From: Methylomarinum sp. Ch1-1
GTDB taxonomy: Bacteria > Pseudomonadota > Gammaproteobacteria > Methylococcales > Methylomonadaceae
NCBI RefSeq assembly: GCF_030717995.2
Contig: NZ_CP157743.1
Location: 2,940,501-3,004,500 of the forward strand
Direction: 5' to 3'
Length of the DNA: 64,000 nt
Position numbers and translations under genes: made by a program. Each line of letters begins with the position of its first letter. Position 1 is the first letter of the stretch. Positions 8,344 to 19,724 of the stretch are shown piece after piece. The notes beneath the pieces are model-generated. The model was not told the DNA's origin. It saw nothing but the letters and a program-made list of their open reading frames with translations, and ran no database searches.

Positions 8344-9840
8344 TCAGAAACGCAGTTCCGACTGTACGAAAAAGTAATCGGTATCCTTTTCACCGCCTTG
8401 CGGCAGTTTTCCGCGGTTCGGCAGTTGCGCCAGCCGGTCGAAATAATCGCCCTTGAGCCAGTGCGAGTAGCCGGCCGACAGAATCCAGTTGGAGCCGAAT
8501 TTGTATTCACCGAGCAGCTCGATGTCATGGCCCAGCCAACGGCCTGAGCTGCCAGTCTTGTCCTGCAGGTTGCCGCCCGACACTTGCGAGCCGTCGAAGG
8601 CGTCCTTGGCTTCCGCCAGCCAGTTGGCGTGGTGCTTGAAGTGAATCCTGCTGTTGCCGGTCGGTCTCACCGAAAGGCGCCAACCGGCTGCTTCCAGGTT
8701 GGAATGGCCGAACGGTCCGTACAGGCTGGTCTGCATCAGGTCGGATCCGGTACGGCGCAAGCCGAACAGCCGGTCGAAGGTTTGGCTTTTGCCGCTATTC
8801 GGATCGTCGCTGCCGCTGGCATAAACGTATTCGGCCAACACTTGCGGAATCCAGGGAACATTGAAGGAGTAGCCAATTCTGGCGAAACCGGCATAGGCGA
8901 AATGATCCTTGTTCCGCCTCTCACCGTCTTGCACGATGCCTTCGAAATCATAGTACCAGCGCCCGGACTCGCCTTTGTTAAAATCCCCTGTTTTCTTGAT
9001 TTCTTTTACATAACCGTGGGCGCCGAAGGTCGAGAAATGGCGGCTGCGTTTGGGATCTTTGTTTTCGCTGATCCCCAGGTAATACACCTCGCCGTTCAGC
9101 CAACTCAGTTGTTTCGACTCGAACGCCGTTCCCCAGAACAGAGTTTTCTTGCTGCTTTCATCCAACTGCCGTTCAAAGCGATTGACCGGCGAGGTCAAGA
9201 ACGCCCGCACCCGCCAGTCCTTGTCGTTGCCCAGCGCGATGTGGCCGCCGTCGAAGGCATTGGTGGTATTCGGATAATTGTTGCGGCCGATCAAGCGCGC
9301 CTTACCCAATTCCAGCGTGATGCGGCCGACATGGAAATCGGTGCGCAAGCCGGTGTCGAACACGTTCTTGAACGTGGCCGAGCCGAACAATTGCAAAATA
9401 TCGAACTCATTGACCATGCGCCGGGTAAAATCGCCCGGCTCGTCATAATGCGTGCGTGAGTCCTGACCTTCGAACATGACCCAGAACGGCCCCTGATTGA
9501 CGCCCAAGTGAATGCGTGATAGTAGCGGCAATTGGTCGTTGGTGCCGGGATTTTGCCCGGAACGCCAGTTATGGCCGACATTCTCGTAACGGGTGCGCTG
9601 ACTGAGGCTGAACTCGACCCAGTCGGGCAGGTTCAGCGCCGCCTTGGCGACCCGGTTCCATTTGATGCGATTCGATCGAATCAAGGCTTCGTCGGGCAGT
9701 TCTTTCCATTCTTTTGAGTAATAAGCCTTCTCGGCCCTGTCGTAGGCCGATTCGATAATCGAGCCGTCTGACGCCAACGCCGGTTGCGCGATCAAACTCG
9801 CAACCGCCAACGCCAGCGCGGACTGTTTGTTATTGGTCAT
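8344..9840 (-). CDS. Outer-membrane porin, alginate-export family
   Basis: This 498-residue protein has a signal peptide (ASLIAQPALA-S) and a C-terminus ending in Phe (VQSELRF), typical of outer-membrane beta barrels inserted by Bam. The body alternates polar and aromatic residues (SLSQRTRYENVGHNWR, GWRLSVRPTGNSRIHFKHHANW) like members of the alginate_exp (AlgE-like) barrel family. Its position between yezD and sbp makes an outer-membrane pore for sulfate or organosulfur compounds more likely than alginate export; this is inferred from context. A ribosome site AGGGGAAACG lies upstream. Confidence 0.8.
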   Translation of the reverse strand: MTNNKQSALALAVASLIAQPALASDGSIIESAYDRAEKAYYSKEWKELPDEALIRSNRIKWNRVAKAALNLPDWVEFSLSQRTRYENVGHNWRSGQNPGTNDQLPLLSRIHLGVNQGPFWVMFEGQDSRTHYDEPGDFTRRMVNEFDILQLFGSATFKNVFDTGLRTDFHVGRITLELGKARLIGRNNYPNTTNAFDGGHIALGNDKDWRVRAFLTSPVNRFERQLDESSKKTLFWGTAFESKQLSWLNGEVYYLGISENKDPKRSRHFSTFGAHGYVKEIKKTGDFNKGESGRWYYDFEGIVQDGERRNKDHFAYAGFARIGYSFNVPWIPQVLAEYVYASGSDDPNSGKSQTFDRLFGLRRTGSDLMQTSLYGPFGHSNLEAAGWRLSVRPTGNSRIHFKHHANWLAEAKDAFDGSQVSGGNLQDKTGSSGRWLGHDIELLGEYKFGSNWILSAGYSHWLKGDYFDRLAQLPNRGKLPQGGEKDTDYFFVQSELRF

Positions 9841-9931
9841 GTTTCGTTTCCCCTGAAAACACGGCCGCTTCCGGTGTTCCGGTCAGTCAACCGTTCAATC
9901 TTTTTATGTATCTCCGATGGGTTCGGTGGAT

Positions 9932-10117
9932 TTACTGTTTGTTGTGTCCGGTCTTGATCCGGTATTTTTCGTGTTTGTCGATTTGCACCACGCGGCCGTC
10001 ATGCACCACGATTTCGATAGAACCGAAACGAATATCTTGTAAAATCGACAGGATCTGTATCGCGATTTCGTTGTGGTTTTCCGGTTTCGATAAATCAAAC
10101 TTTATTGGCTTATCCAT
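9932..10117 (-). CDS. yezD: YezD-family small protein (DUF2292)
   Basis: The 61-residue protein reads IQILSILQDIRFGSIEIVVHDGRVVQIDKHEKYR, given here in parts: a helix, then a beta strand with GSIEI, and VQIDKHEK. This matches DUF2292/YezD, a small protein repeatedly found beside sulfate-assimilation genes. The start MDKPIKFD is preferred because GAGG sits 7 bases upstream; an ATG six codons earlier lacks a ribosome site. It is the first gene of the sulfate operon. Its biochemical role is not established. Confidence 0.8.
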   Translation of the reverse strand: MDKPIKFDLSKPENHNEIAIQILSILQDIRFGSIEIVVHDGRVVQIDKHEKYRIKTGHNKQ

Positions 10118-10391
10118 ATAACCTCGGGCTTTCACGCTTTTGTTGTTTGGTAGTGAACTTTTGTTGGGGAAATGTTAATGAATTGCGCAAGACAAATGAA
10201 ACGATATAATTCGATTATGATATCTGATAATTAGATATTGAAAATACGGGGACAAGAGGAATTGTTACGGAAGGGATTGGAAACGTGAAGCGCACGGAGT
10301 TAGACAGGCGCCCTTAAGGTTTTCTTCATAGAGCGCTGATTAATACGTTCGGCGAGGCCGGAATGCTCGGCATTCGCCTATCGACTGCATC
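10118..10391 (-). promoter_or_regulatory. Likely promoter region of the sulfate operon
   Basis: This 274-base gap separates yezD from the glucosidase gene. The part near 10195-10245 is AT-rich, with a short palindromic run (GATATCTGATAATTAGATATTG) suited to promoter or operator use. I cannot define -35/-10 boxes or a CysB site. No coding sequence is seen. Confidence 0.4.
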
Positions 10392-13033
<2,642 letters not shown>

Positions 13034-13037
<4 letters not shown>

Positions 13038-13180
13038 AGTCGTTGCTCCGGCTGGCCCGTTCGGCGATAAAGCGGGCGTATGTCGACGACATCGGGGCCA
13101 AGCGTTCCGGCTAACCGCGTTAGCGGATAGCTTTTCGGGCCGGTCTCTTCGTGCAGGGTTATTGTGTGTTTACTGTTCAT
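13034..13180 (-). CDS. 48-codon ORF resembling the citrate synthase N-terminus
   Basis: From an ATG with a strong AGGAGG site 8 bases upstream, the frame reads HTITLHEETGPKSYPL then LAGTLGPDVVDIRPLYRRTG. This matches the N-terminal beta-hairpin segment of bacterial citrate synthase (GltA: ...GTLGQDVIDIRTL...). It then diverges and stops in an ATGA overlap with the glucosidase start. No further citrate synthase sequence follows. It may be a truncated gltA remnant retained as a leader that couples translation of the glucosidase, or a domain captured by deletion. Confidence 0.6.
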
Positions 13181-13298
13181 GGCTGAGTCCTCCTGAGTAT
13201 TCGAAGCTATCGGACCGGCGCGGTAGCGCCCCTTAAAGATAAGGGACGGACAGCGGGAGCCGATCGCTTTGGAGCCAGCGCCTCCAATTGGCTATCGG

Positions 13299-13757
13299 TC
13301 ATCCATGAACATGGGAATGCTCGGTGCAATGGTCGCATCCCACTTTTCCGGCTACCGCACCCAGCAGGCCACCGTACACCCAATGTCCCATCAAAGCCGC
13401 CATGGCCGCCTTGAAGCCGCCGATGTTGGCCATGAAGAAACCAGCGCCGGCCATCGGCATCACCATCGTGGCGGCCAGTAGCCATAATGCTGTACCGAAC
13501 AACAGGCCTTTCATGACCGGCGCGCCCGGCAAAAAGCGGTACAGTAACAAGGCGTACAGCAATGGAAACGCAACGACGCCAAGCATGATATGAACCGCCA
13601 TGCCCAACGCATAGATGCCGCCCATCATGTTGCCCAGCATCGCGGCGATGTCCATCGGTTGCCCGACCAGCATCGGCGCTGCGAACCGCATCATCAGGGT
13701 CATGACCAATGTGCCGGCGAAACCGCCGGCCAACGTTTTGATTAATTTCGTGTTCAT
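13299..13757 (-). CDS. Small integral membrane protein (DUF6789-like)
   Basis: The 152-residue protein is almost entirely hydrophobic with about four transmembrane helices. Gly/Met-rich patches (MLGNMMGGIYALGMAVHIMLG) resemble uncharacterised DUF6789-type membrane proteins. The short polar tail CDHCTEHSHVHG contains two Cys and four His residues, a possible metal site. A ribosome site GGAGGTGT precedes the ATG. Gaps of over 100 bases separate it from both neighbours, so it is probably monocistronic. Function unknown. Confidence 0.7.
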   Translation of the reverse strand: MNTKLIKTLAGGFAGTLVMTLMMRFAAPMLVGQPMDIAAMLGNMMGGIYALGMAVHIMLGVVAFPLLYALLLYRFLPGAPVMKGLLFGTALWLLAATMVMPMAGAGFFMANIGGFKAAMAALMGHWVYGGLLGAVAGKVGCDHCTEHSHVHG

Positions 13758-14039
13758 AATACACCTCCGGATTGATAATGAATGAGTTCGCTATGTTCGA
13801 TAGCTATACGTGTGTCGCAGTGTTCGGGTTAGCCTTACAAAATAATCCTGAATGAGGTTGGCAGCCGTGAAATTTTGCGGGGCGTGGGTTTGAGTCAGGC
13901 GTCGTTATTTTGCCGACAGGCAATTCGACGGCGCCTATATTCTAAAAAGTAATAACTATATCGTTTTTAAATTCTTTTTATCATAAACGATGTCCTATAA
14001 AATGTGCTGTTTTAACACAAGCAAGAGACCGGATTGGTT

Positions 14040-15815
14040 ATGGAATGGCAGGGTTGGTTGTCTTTATCTCTCACTGTGGGTACGCTCGTTACGCTCATTT
14101 TTACCCGAATAGGTCCGCACATCGTGTTGGTTACCGTGTTGACGATTCTGAGCGTTTGCGGCGTGCTGTCCGGCGCCGAGGCGGTCGCCGGTTTCAGCAA
14201 TACCGGCTTGATTACCGTCGCGGCGATGTTTGTCGTGGCCGCCGGCATCCATTCGTCGGGGGGCGTCGATCTTTTGGTCAACAAAGTGTTGGGGGCTCCT
14301 AAGAGCGAACGTTCGGCCCTGTCGCGGATCTTCCTGCCGGTGGTTCTGTTGAGCGGCTTTCTGAACAACACGCCCGTGGTCGCGACGATGATTCCGGCCA
14401 TCAATACCTGGGCGAAACGAATCAATATCGCGCCATCCAAGTTGATGATACCGCTGAGCTACACGGCTATTTTAGGCGGCACCCTGACCCTGATCGGCAC
14501 CAGCACCAATTTGGTTCTGAATGGCCAATATCAAGCGTTGACCGGTCAACCGGGATTCTCGCTGTTCGCGATAACGGCCGTCGGCTTGCCGGTCGCCATC
14601 CTGGGACTGCTGTTTATCTGGCTGTTTTTTCCCAAGTGGCTGCCCGATCGCAGCGACAAGAAAGCATTTGACAATCTGCGCGAATTCACGCTCGAGGTCA
14701 AGATCACACCGAATGGGCCGCTGGTCGGCAAATCCATCGTCGAGGCGGGCTTGCGCGATTTAAAGCGCGTTTACTTGGTGGAAATCGAACGCCAGGGCGT
14801 CGTCTTAACGGCGGTATCGTCCGATGAGATTCTGCAAGGCGACGATCATTTAATTTTCGCCGGCGATACCGAAGCGATTTCGGAACTGCTGCGAATCAAC
14901 GGCATCGCTTCCTCGGCGGATTTGGATCCGCAGCAGACGCTGAGTGAAAACAGGGCGGGGCGCCGATTGGTCGAAGCGGTCGTGTCGCCGCATTGCGACG
15001 CAATCGGTCATGCGATACGCGATGCCCGCTTCAGAAATCGCTACGGCGCCATCGTATTGGCGGTCGCCCGCAACGGCGAAAGGGTTAAGGGCAACTTGGG
15101 CAATATCAGACTGCAGGCGGGCGACACCTTGTTGTTGGAGGCGCGTCCAGCCTTCGTCACCCGGCAACGTTACAACAAGGATTTTCTGTTGATCAATGAA
15201 CTGGATCACGAACCACCCAGGCATGAACGCGCGCTGTTATCCTGGGCTATTCTGATCGCGGTGGTTTCGGCGGCCGGGGTGGGCTGGATTTCGATGTTGA
15301 ACGCGGCGTTGATCGGGGCGGTGGCGATGATCGCCACCGGCTGTTGTTCGGTCAGTCAGGCGGAAAAAAGCCTGGATCTGAGCGTGATCATGACTATCGC
15401 GGCTTCGTTTGCGTTGGGCGCGGCGCTGCAAAAAACCGGCGTCGCGGCCTTCCTGGCGGAAAATATCGTCGGCTTTAGTCACGGCGACGGTCTGTTGTTG
15501 CTGATCCTGACCTATGCAGCCGTGTCGTTGTTGACCGAAACCATCACCAACAATGCCGCGGCCGTATTGATGCTGCCGGTGGTACTCGAGATTACCGAAA
15601 AAGCATCATTGAACCAGGAACCGTTCGTGTTCGCGATCATGATGGCGGCATCGGCCAGTTTCGCCACACCCTTAGGCTACCAAACCAACTTGATGGTATA
15701 TGGCCCCGGCGGCTACCGTTTCACGGATTTTCTGAAAGTAGGACTGCCAATGAATATCTTTATTGGCATCGTCACATTAGTCGTATTGGTTATCGGTTGG
15801 CCGATTTATGCGTGA
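14040..15815 (+). CDS. SLC13-family permease with two RCK_C-like domains
   Basis: The 591-residue transporter has paired hydrophobic halves around residues 5-205 and 395-591, with signature motifs SGFLNNTPVVA, TLIGTSTNLVLNG, TETITNNAAAVLMLP and ATPLGYQTNLMVYGPGGYRF. These are typical of the divalent anion:Na+ symporter (DASS/SLC13) superfamily. Two cytosolic TrkA_C/RCK_C-type domains (~210-290 and ~300-385, EVKITPNGPLVGKSI and EAVVSPHCDAIGHAI) are inserted between them, as in bacterial SLC13 members linked to sulfate or dicarboxylate uptake. The nearby sulfate locus makes sulfate plausible. The ATG at 14040 is preferred over a TTG two codons earlier. Confidence 0.85.
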   Translation: MEWQGWLSLSLTVGTLVTLIFTRIGPHIVLVTVLTILSVCGVLSGAEAVAGFSNTGLITVAAMFVVAAGIHSSGGVDLLVNKVLGAPKSERSALSRIFLPVVLLSGFLNNTPVVATMIPAINTWAKRINIAPSKLMIPLSYTAILGGTLTLIGTSTNLVLNGQYQALTGQPGFSLFAITAVGLPVAILGLLFIWLFFPKWLPDRSDKKAFDNLREFTLEVKITPNGPLVGKSIVEAGLRDLKRVYLVEIERQGVVLTAVSSDEILQGDDHLIFAGDTEAISELLRINGIASSADLDPQQTLSENRAGRRLVEAVVSPHCDAIGHAIRDARFRNRYGAIVLAVARNGERVKGNLGNIRLQAGDTLLLEARPAFVTRQRYNKDFLLINELDHEPPRHERALLSWAILIAVVSAAGVGWISMLNAALIGAVAMIATGCCSVSQAEKSLDLSVIMTIAASFALGAALQKTGVAAFLAENIVGFSHGDGLLLLILTYAAVSLLTETITNNAAAVLMLPVVLEITEKASLNQEPFVFAIMMAASASFATPLGYQTNLMVYGPGGYRFTDFLKVGLPMNIFIGIVTLVVLVIGWPIYA

Positions 15816-16204
15816 TTTTCGAGCGAAATACCGATTAAATCCTTAGTTCACGGTGTGCCAAGACTTACGGGCGCCGAGAAAGCTCTATTCAAGCGCTGCT
15901 CCAAAACGGAGTGGACGGAAGGGGATCTCTCTTTTACGGTAGGCCGGGCAGCATCACCGTGAATCCATGCCGGAGTTTATATTAGGGAAGCGCTGAATAA
16001 ATCCGTCCTGGATTTCTCAGCGCCCAGTTAAGGAAAATGCGACCTCCCTTAACCTCACAAAACCAATCGGTTATGGCGATCGATTTTGGTCGTGCATCCT
16101 TGCACTCCAGGAAATGCTGAATTAATCAGCATTTCCTTAGGGGCCCGTAAGGTTTGGCTCCGGCAACCGACTTATTAAAAAATTGTTTTATTAATACGTG
16201 CATT
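15816..16204. other. Intergenic region with hairpins
   Basis: No gene is supported in this 389-base gap. It holds a perfect 12-bp stem (16109-16120 with 16126-16137, AGGAAATGCTGA arms, five-base loop). A GTGCA/TGCAC hairpin lies just before it. A CGCTGAATAAATCC...GGATTTCTCAGCG imperfect inverted repeat lies near 15990-16022. The strong stem lacks a clear T tract and may be an interspersed repeat rather than a terminator. Confidence 0.5.
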
Positions 16205-17344
16205 ATGACCCATAAGCCGAAGGCAAACGACGACGATGACATGGCTGTTCTGAAAGTGTCGGAAGAGATGACTGGTACGATAAGGCTGCAAGGCCGATGG
16301 ACGTTGCGGTCGTTGGCCACGGCGCCCGAAGTGCGCCGGAGACTCAACAAACTGGACGACGCAAACGGCCGGACATGGAATCTCGAAGCCGTCGAAAGCA
16401 TGGATCGGGCGGCAGCCTTTTTGCTTTGGCAGGCCTGGGGCGAAAAGTTGCCGGATGACATCGAGATGCGTCCCGAGCATCGGGCTTTGTTCCTCTACTG
16501 GCGCGGCCGGACGATTCCCCGCCAGGCGCCGATGAAAGTGAATTTGTCGGGGCTGGCTGCTTACTGGCGGGGTCTTGGAGAGGGTTTTTACCGCCATCTC
16601 TCGGCTTGGCTGACCTTGTTCGGGCGCCTATTGCTCGATATCGGCTTTATGCTGCGTCATCCCGCTTCATTTCCGCTCAAGGAAACCTCTATCACGATTT
16701 ACCAGGCGGGAGTCAGCGCGCTGGGCATTACCGCGTTGATCGGCCTGTTGGTGGGGGTGTCGATGAGCTATCTGTCGTCTTTGCAATTACAGCGTTTCGG
16801 CGCCGAAATCTATATCATCGACCTGCTCGGGCTTTCCATCATTCGCGAGTTGGGGCCGATGCTGGCTGCCATATTGATCGCCGGCCGCTCCGGTTCCGCG
16901 ATGACCGCCGAAATCGGCATCATGCGCGTAACCCAGGAACTGGATGCGATGGCGGTATTGGGTATGTCGCATTCTCAGCGGCTGGTCTTGCCGAAAGTCG
17001 CCGCGCTGTCGCTGGCCGTGCCGTTGCTGATCGTCTGGACCGATATCATGGCGTTGGTGGGCGGCATGATATCGGCGCAGTTGACGCTGGACATCGGCTA
17101 CCGGCAGTTTATCGATCAGCTGCCGAAGGCGGTGCCGGTGGTCAATTTCTATATCGGTCTCGCCAAGGGCGTGACCTTCGGCATGATGATCGCCCTGATC
17201 GCCTGCCATTTCGGTTTTTTGATCCAGCCGAACAGCGAAAGCCTGGGCCGGGAAACCACGCGCGCCGTGGTGGCGGCCATCACTGTCGTGATCATGGTCG
17301 ATACCGTTTATTCAATTTTGTTCAGGGAGGTGGGATTGCCATGA
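16205..17344 (+). CDS. MlaE-type lipid ABC transporter permease with N-terminal STAS-like domain
   Basis: The 379-residue protein has an N-terminal ~95-residue soluble part (GTIRLQGRWTLRSLATA) resembling the STAS/MlaB-like domain fused to some MlaE permeases. The MlaE core has about five helices and the conserved stretches SLQLQRFGAEIYIIDLLGLSIIRELGPMLAA and AGRSGSAMTAEIGIMRVTQELDAMAVLG. It would move phospholipids or hydrophobic compounds across the inner membrane with the ATPase encoded next, whose ATG overlaps its stop. The start is uncertain: ATGs at 16205 or 16241 are both possible, and neither has a clear ribosome site. Confidence 0.88.
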   Translation: MTHKPKANDDDDMAVLKVSEEMTGTIRLQGRWTLRSLATAPEVRRRLNKLDDANGRTWNLEAVESMDRAAAFLLWQAWGEKLPDDIEMRPEHRALFLYWRGRTIPRQAPMKVNLSGLAAYWRGLGEGFYRHLSAWLTLFGRLLLDIGFMLRHPASFPLKETSITIYQAGVSALGITALIGLLVGVSMSYLSSLQLQRFGAEIYIIDLLGLSIIRELGPMLAAILIAGRSGSAMTAEIGIMRVTQELDAMAVLGMSHSQRLVLPKVAALSLAVPLLIVWTDIMALVGGMISAQLTLDIGYRQFIDQLPKAVPVVNFYIGLAKGVTFGMMIALIACHFGFLIQPNSESLGRETTRAVVAAITVVIMVDTVYSILFREVGLP

Positions 17345-18123
17345 ATAGTCCTTATGCGGTCGAGCTGGATCATATCCATACGGCTTTTGGCGCACACCGT
17401 GTCCACCGCGACATCAGCTTGCATCTTCCGGCCGGCGAAATCGTCGGCCTTGTGGGCGCCTCCGGCAGTGGCAAAACCACCTTGTTGCGCGAAATGATGG
17501 GGCTGGAATATCCCAGCAGGGGGCATGTGCGCGTCTTGGGCGAGGAGGTTGCGGACACCTGTGCGCTGGATTGCCGGCAACGGCGTAATCATATCGGCGT
17601 TCTGTTTCAGGGAGGGGCTTTGTTCAGCGCCTTGAGCGTCTTCGATAATATCGCCTTGCCGCTGCGCGAACTGGGTATCGACGACGAAGGATTGATTGGG
17701 CAATTGGTATGCATGCGGCTGGCCATGGTCGGCCTGAACGCGCATGACGCGATGTTGATGCCGGCCGAACTTTCCGGCGGCATGGTCAAGCGTGCGGCGC
17801 TGGCCCGGGCCCTGATTCTTGAACCCGAGCTGCTGTTGCTGGACGAACCGACCTCGGGGCTGGATCCGGTCGCCAGCGAGGACTTCGTCTCGCTGCTGCG
17901 TGAATTGCACCATGAACTGAATTTTACCGTGGTGATGGTGACTCACGACCTTCATATCCTGCGCGACTTGTGTGACAAGATCGCGGTGCTGGCGGATGGT
18001 CGGCTGATCGCGTTCGCACCCTTGATTGAGGTGTTGAAAATCGACCATCCTTTCATCGGGGAATTTTTCCAGAATCACCGCGCCCGGCGAGTGTTCAATG
18101 CAATGGAGTCCGACCATGGGTAA
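17341..18123 (+). CDS. MlaF-type ABC transporter ATPase
   Basis: The 260-residue ATPase has Walker A GASGSGKTT (residues ~36-44), Q-loop LFQGGALF, the Mla-type signature LSGGMVKRAALARAL, Walker B LLLLDEPTSGLDP and switch His MVTHD. The LFQGGALFSALSVFDN and SGGMVKR variants are diagnostic for the MlaF family over drug exporters. It starts in an ATGA overlap with the permease and ends inside the first codons of the MCE gene, so the set is tightly coupled. Confidence 0.92.
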   Translation: MNSPYAVELDHIHTAFGAHRVHRDISLHLPAGEIVGLVGASGSGKTTLLREMMGLEYPSRGHVRVLGEEVADTCALDCRQRRNHIGVLFQGGALFSALSVFDNIALPLRELGIDDEGLIGQLVCMRLAMVGLNAHDAMLMPAELSGGMVKRAALARALILEPELLLLDEPTSGLDPVASEDFVSLLRELHHELNFTVVMVTHDLHILRDLCDKIAVLADGRLIAFAPLIEVLKIDHPFIGEFFQNHRARRVFNAMESDHG

Positions 18124-19045
18124 AGACAGTTTCGCGTTGCTGACCGGTTTGTTCATGGCGGTTCTGATCGCTGTCAGCGTGATCATCGTCATCTGGCTGG
18201 GCGAATTCGACCACCGCAGTCATACCTATGTCGCCGTCAGCCGGGGGGCGGTGACCGGTCTGAAGCCGGGTTCTACCGTTTATTACCGGGGGATCGCGAT
18301 CGGCAAGGTCAGTGACGTGAGTTTCGACCCCGACGACCCGGGCCTGATCGTCGTGCCGATGGCGATTAACGAAGGCGTAAGGCTGAAACGGGGCGTTTAT
18401 GCGACGCTGGAAATGCAGGGCGTCACCGGGCTGACCCGGATCGCGCTGAAAAACCGCGAGAATATGCCGGGCGGTTATCTGCCGGAGGGCGATAACCCGG
18501 GCAAGCGTATCCCTATCGAGCCTTCCTTGATCGACCGCTTGTCCGAGTCGGGCGAAGATACACTGGTGGAAAGCCGGGAACTGATACGGCGTTTGAATCG
18601 CTTGCTGGACGACGAAACCATCGCCCATGCGCAAGGGACGCTGCTTAATCTCGAGCGCGCAAGCCTGCGTTTCAATCGACTTCAGGATCACGTTTTGACT
18701 GTTTTGGACGATGCGCCGGCGCTGCTTGCCGACGCGCGCCGCGCATTGACTGATGTCCATCGACTGGCGGACGAATATCGGATGTTGGGCGGACAAGTTC
18801 GCGACGATCTGCAGGTATTGAGCGAGGAGAGCGTCGCGACGCTGGCGACCGGTCGGCAGGTTGGCCGCCATCTGCTCGATACGACCCTGCCGAAAGCCGA
18901 CCGTCTGATGCTGCGATTACAAGATTCCGCGCGGCGTTTCGATCGAATCGCGACAATTTTGGAATACGATCCGCAGTCCCTGTTGCTGGGCGCAGATCCA
19001 TTACAACCCGCGCCCGGCGAACCGGGCTTCGAGGAGGCACGATGA
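18116..19045 (+). CDS. MCE-domain protein (MlaD/PqiB-like)
   Basis: The 309-residue protein has one N-terminal membrane helix (LLTGLFMAVLIAVSVIIVIWLG). A single MCE domain follows at ~35-120 (GAVTGLKPGSTVYYRGIAIGKVSDVSFDPDDP, EMQGVTGLTRIAL). A long helical C-terminal part with heptad-like leucines then runs to the end. MCE proteins form hexameric rings or tubes that carry lipids across the periplasm. The start MGKDSFALL at 18116 overlaps the ATPase stop; an ATG six codons upstream is also possible. Confidence 0.9.
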   Translation: MGKDSFALLTGLFMAVLIAVSVIIVIWLGEFDHRSHTYVAVSRGAVTGLKPGSTVYYRGIAIGKVSDVSFDPDDPGLIVVPMAINEGVRLKRGVYATLEMQGVTGLTRIALKNRENMPGGYLPEGDNPGKRIPIEPSLIDRLSESGEDTLVESRELIRRLNRLLDDETIAHAQGTLLNLERASLRFNRLQDHVLTVLDDAPALLADARRALTDVHRLADEYRMLGGQVRDDLQVLSEESVATLATGRQVGRHLLDTTLPKADRLMLRLQDSARRFDRIATILEYDPQSLLLGADPLQPAPGEPGFEEAR

Positions 19046-19581
19046 AACCGTTTATGATACGCGCAAGCTGGCTCTTTCTGGCGTTGACCGTCGCCGCCTG
19101 CTCGGGCGGTGCGGGCCGGAGACTGCCGCTCCAACACGATCTGGGGCCGATTGACATAGCGTCGGAACAACGAGTCCAGGTGCGCGTCGATGCACCGGCC
19201 TGGCTATGGGACGAGCGGATCCGCTACCGACTGTTATACCGGGACCCCTCGGCGATTCGCTATTACAACCTGGATCGCTGGGAAGCGCCGCTGCCGGTGT
19301 TGATCGAGCCTTACCTCGCCATTCCCGGACAACGATCGATAACATTGAAGATTCGGCTCGATCGCTTCGAGCAACAATTCGTCACCCCGGATCATGCCAG
19401 GTTGTTCATCGACATGAAGATCGAGGCCTTGAACGGTCGCGACAACCGCCTGTTAGGCCGTCGTTCGATCGTTTTATCGCAAGACCCCGTAAGCCCCGAT
19501 GCGGCAGGTGCTATTGCGGGTTTGGCCGCGTTAACAGAAAGGGCCCGAAGTGAAATTCACAGGTGGCTCAAGGCGCTATAG
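19042..19581 (+). CDS. ABC-type transport auxiliary lipoprotein (PqiC-like)
   Basis: The 179-residue protein begins with a lipoprotein signal (MIRASWLFLALTVAAC, lipobox VAAC), so Cys-21 or so would be lipidated. The mature part (VRVDAPAWLWDERIRYRLLYRDPSAIRYYNLDRWEAPLPVL, given in parts) matches the ABC_trans_aux family, which accompanies MCE systems and is thought to link the MCE tube to the outer membrane. The ATG overlaps the MCE stop (ATGA). It is the last gene of the four-gene operon. Confidence 0.88.
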   Translation: MKPFMIRASWLFLALTVAACSGGAGRRLPLQHDLGPIDIASEQRVQVRVDAPAWLWDERIRYRLLYRDPSAIRYYNLDRWEAPLPVLIEPYLAIPGQRSITLKIRLDRFEQQFVTPDHARLFIDMKIEALNGRDNRLLGRRSIVLSQDPVSPDAAGAIAGLAALTERARSEIHRWLKAL

Positions 19582-19724
19582 CAACAAAATCCAGCGTAGA
19601 TTCGGATGTTGCCATTGTCGCCGTTGAAAGCTTTTGGTAAAACAAGGGGGGTCAAAAGGTCAGTGATGGCGGTTTCCATCGATGCGCCATTGGGTAAACT
19701 GGATCTTGGGAGCCATAAAGAAAA

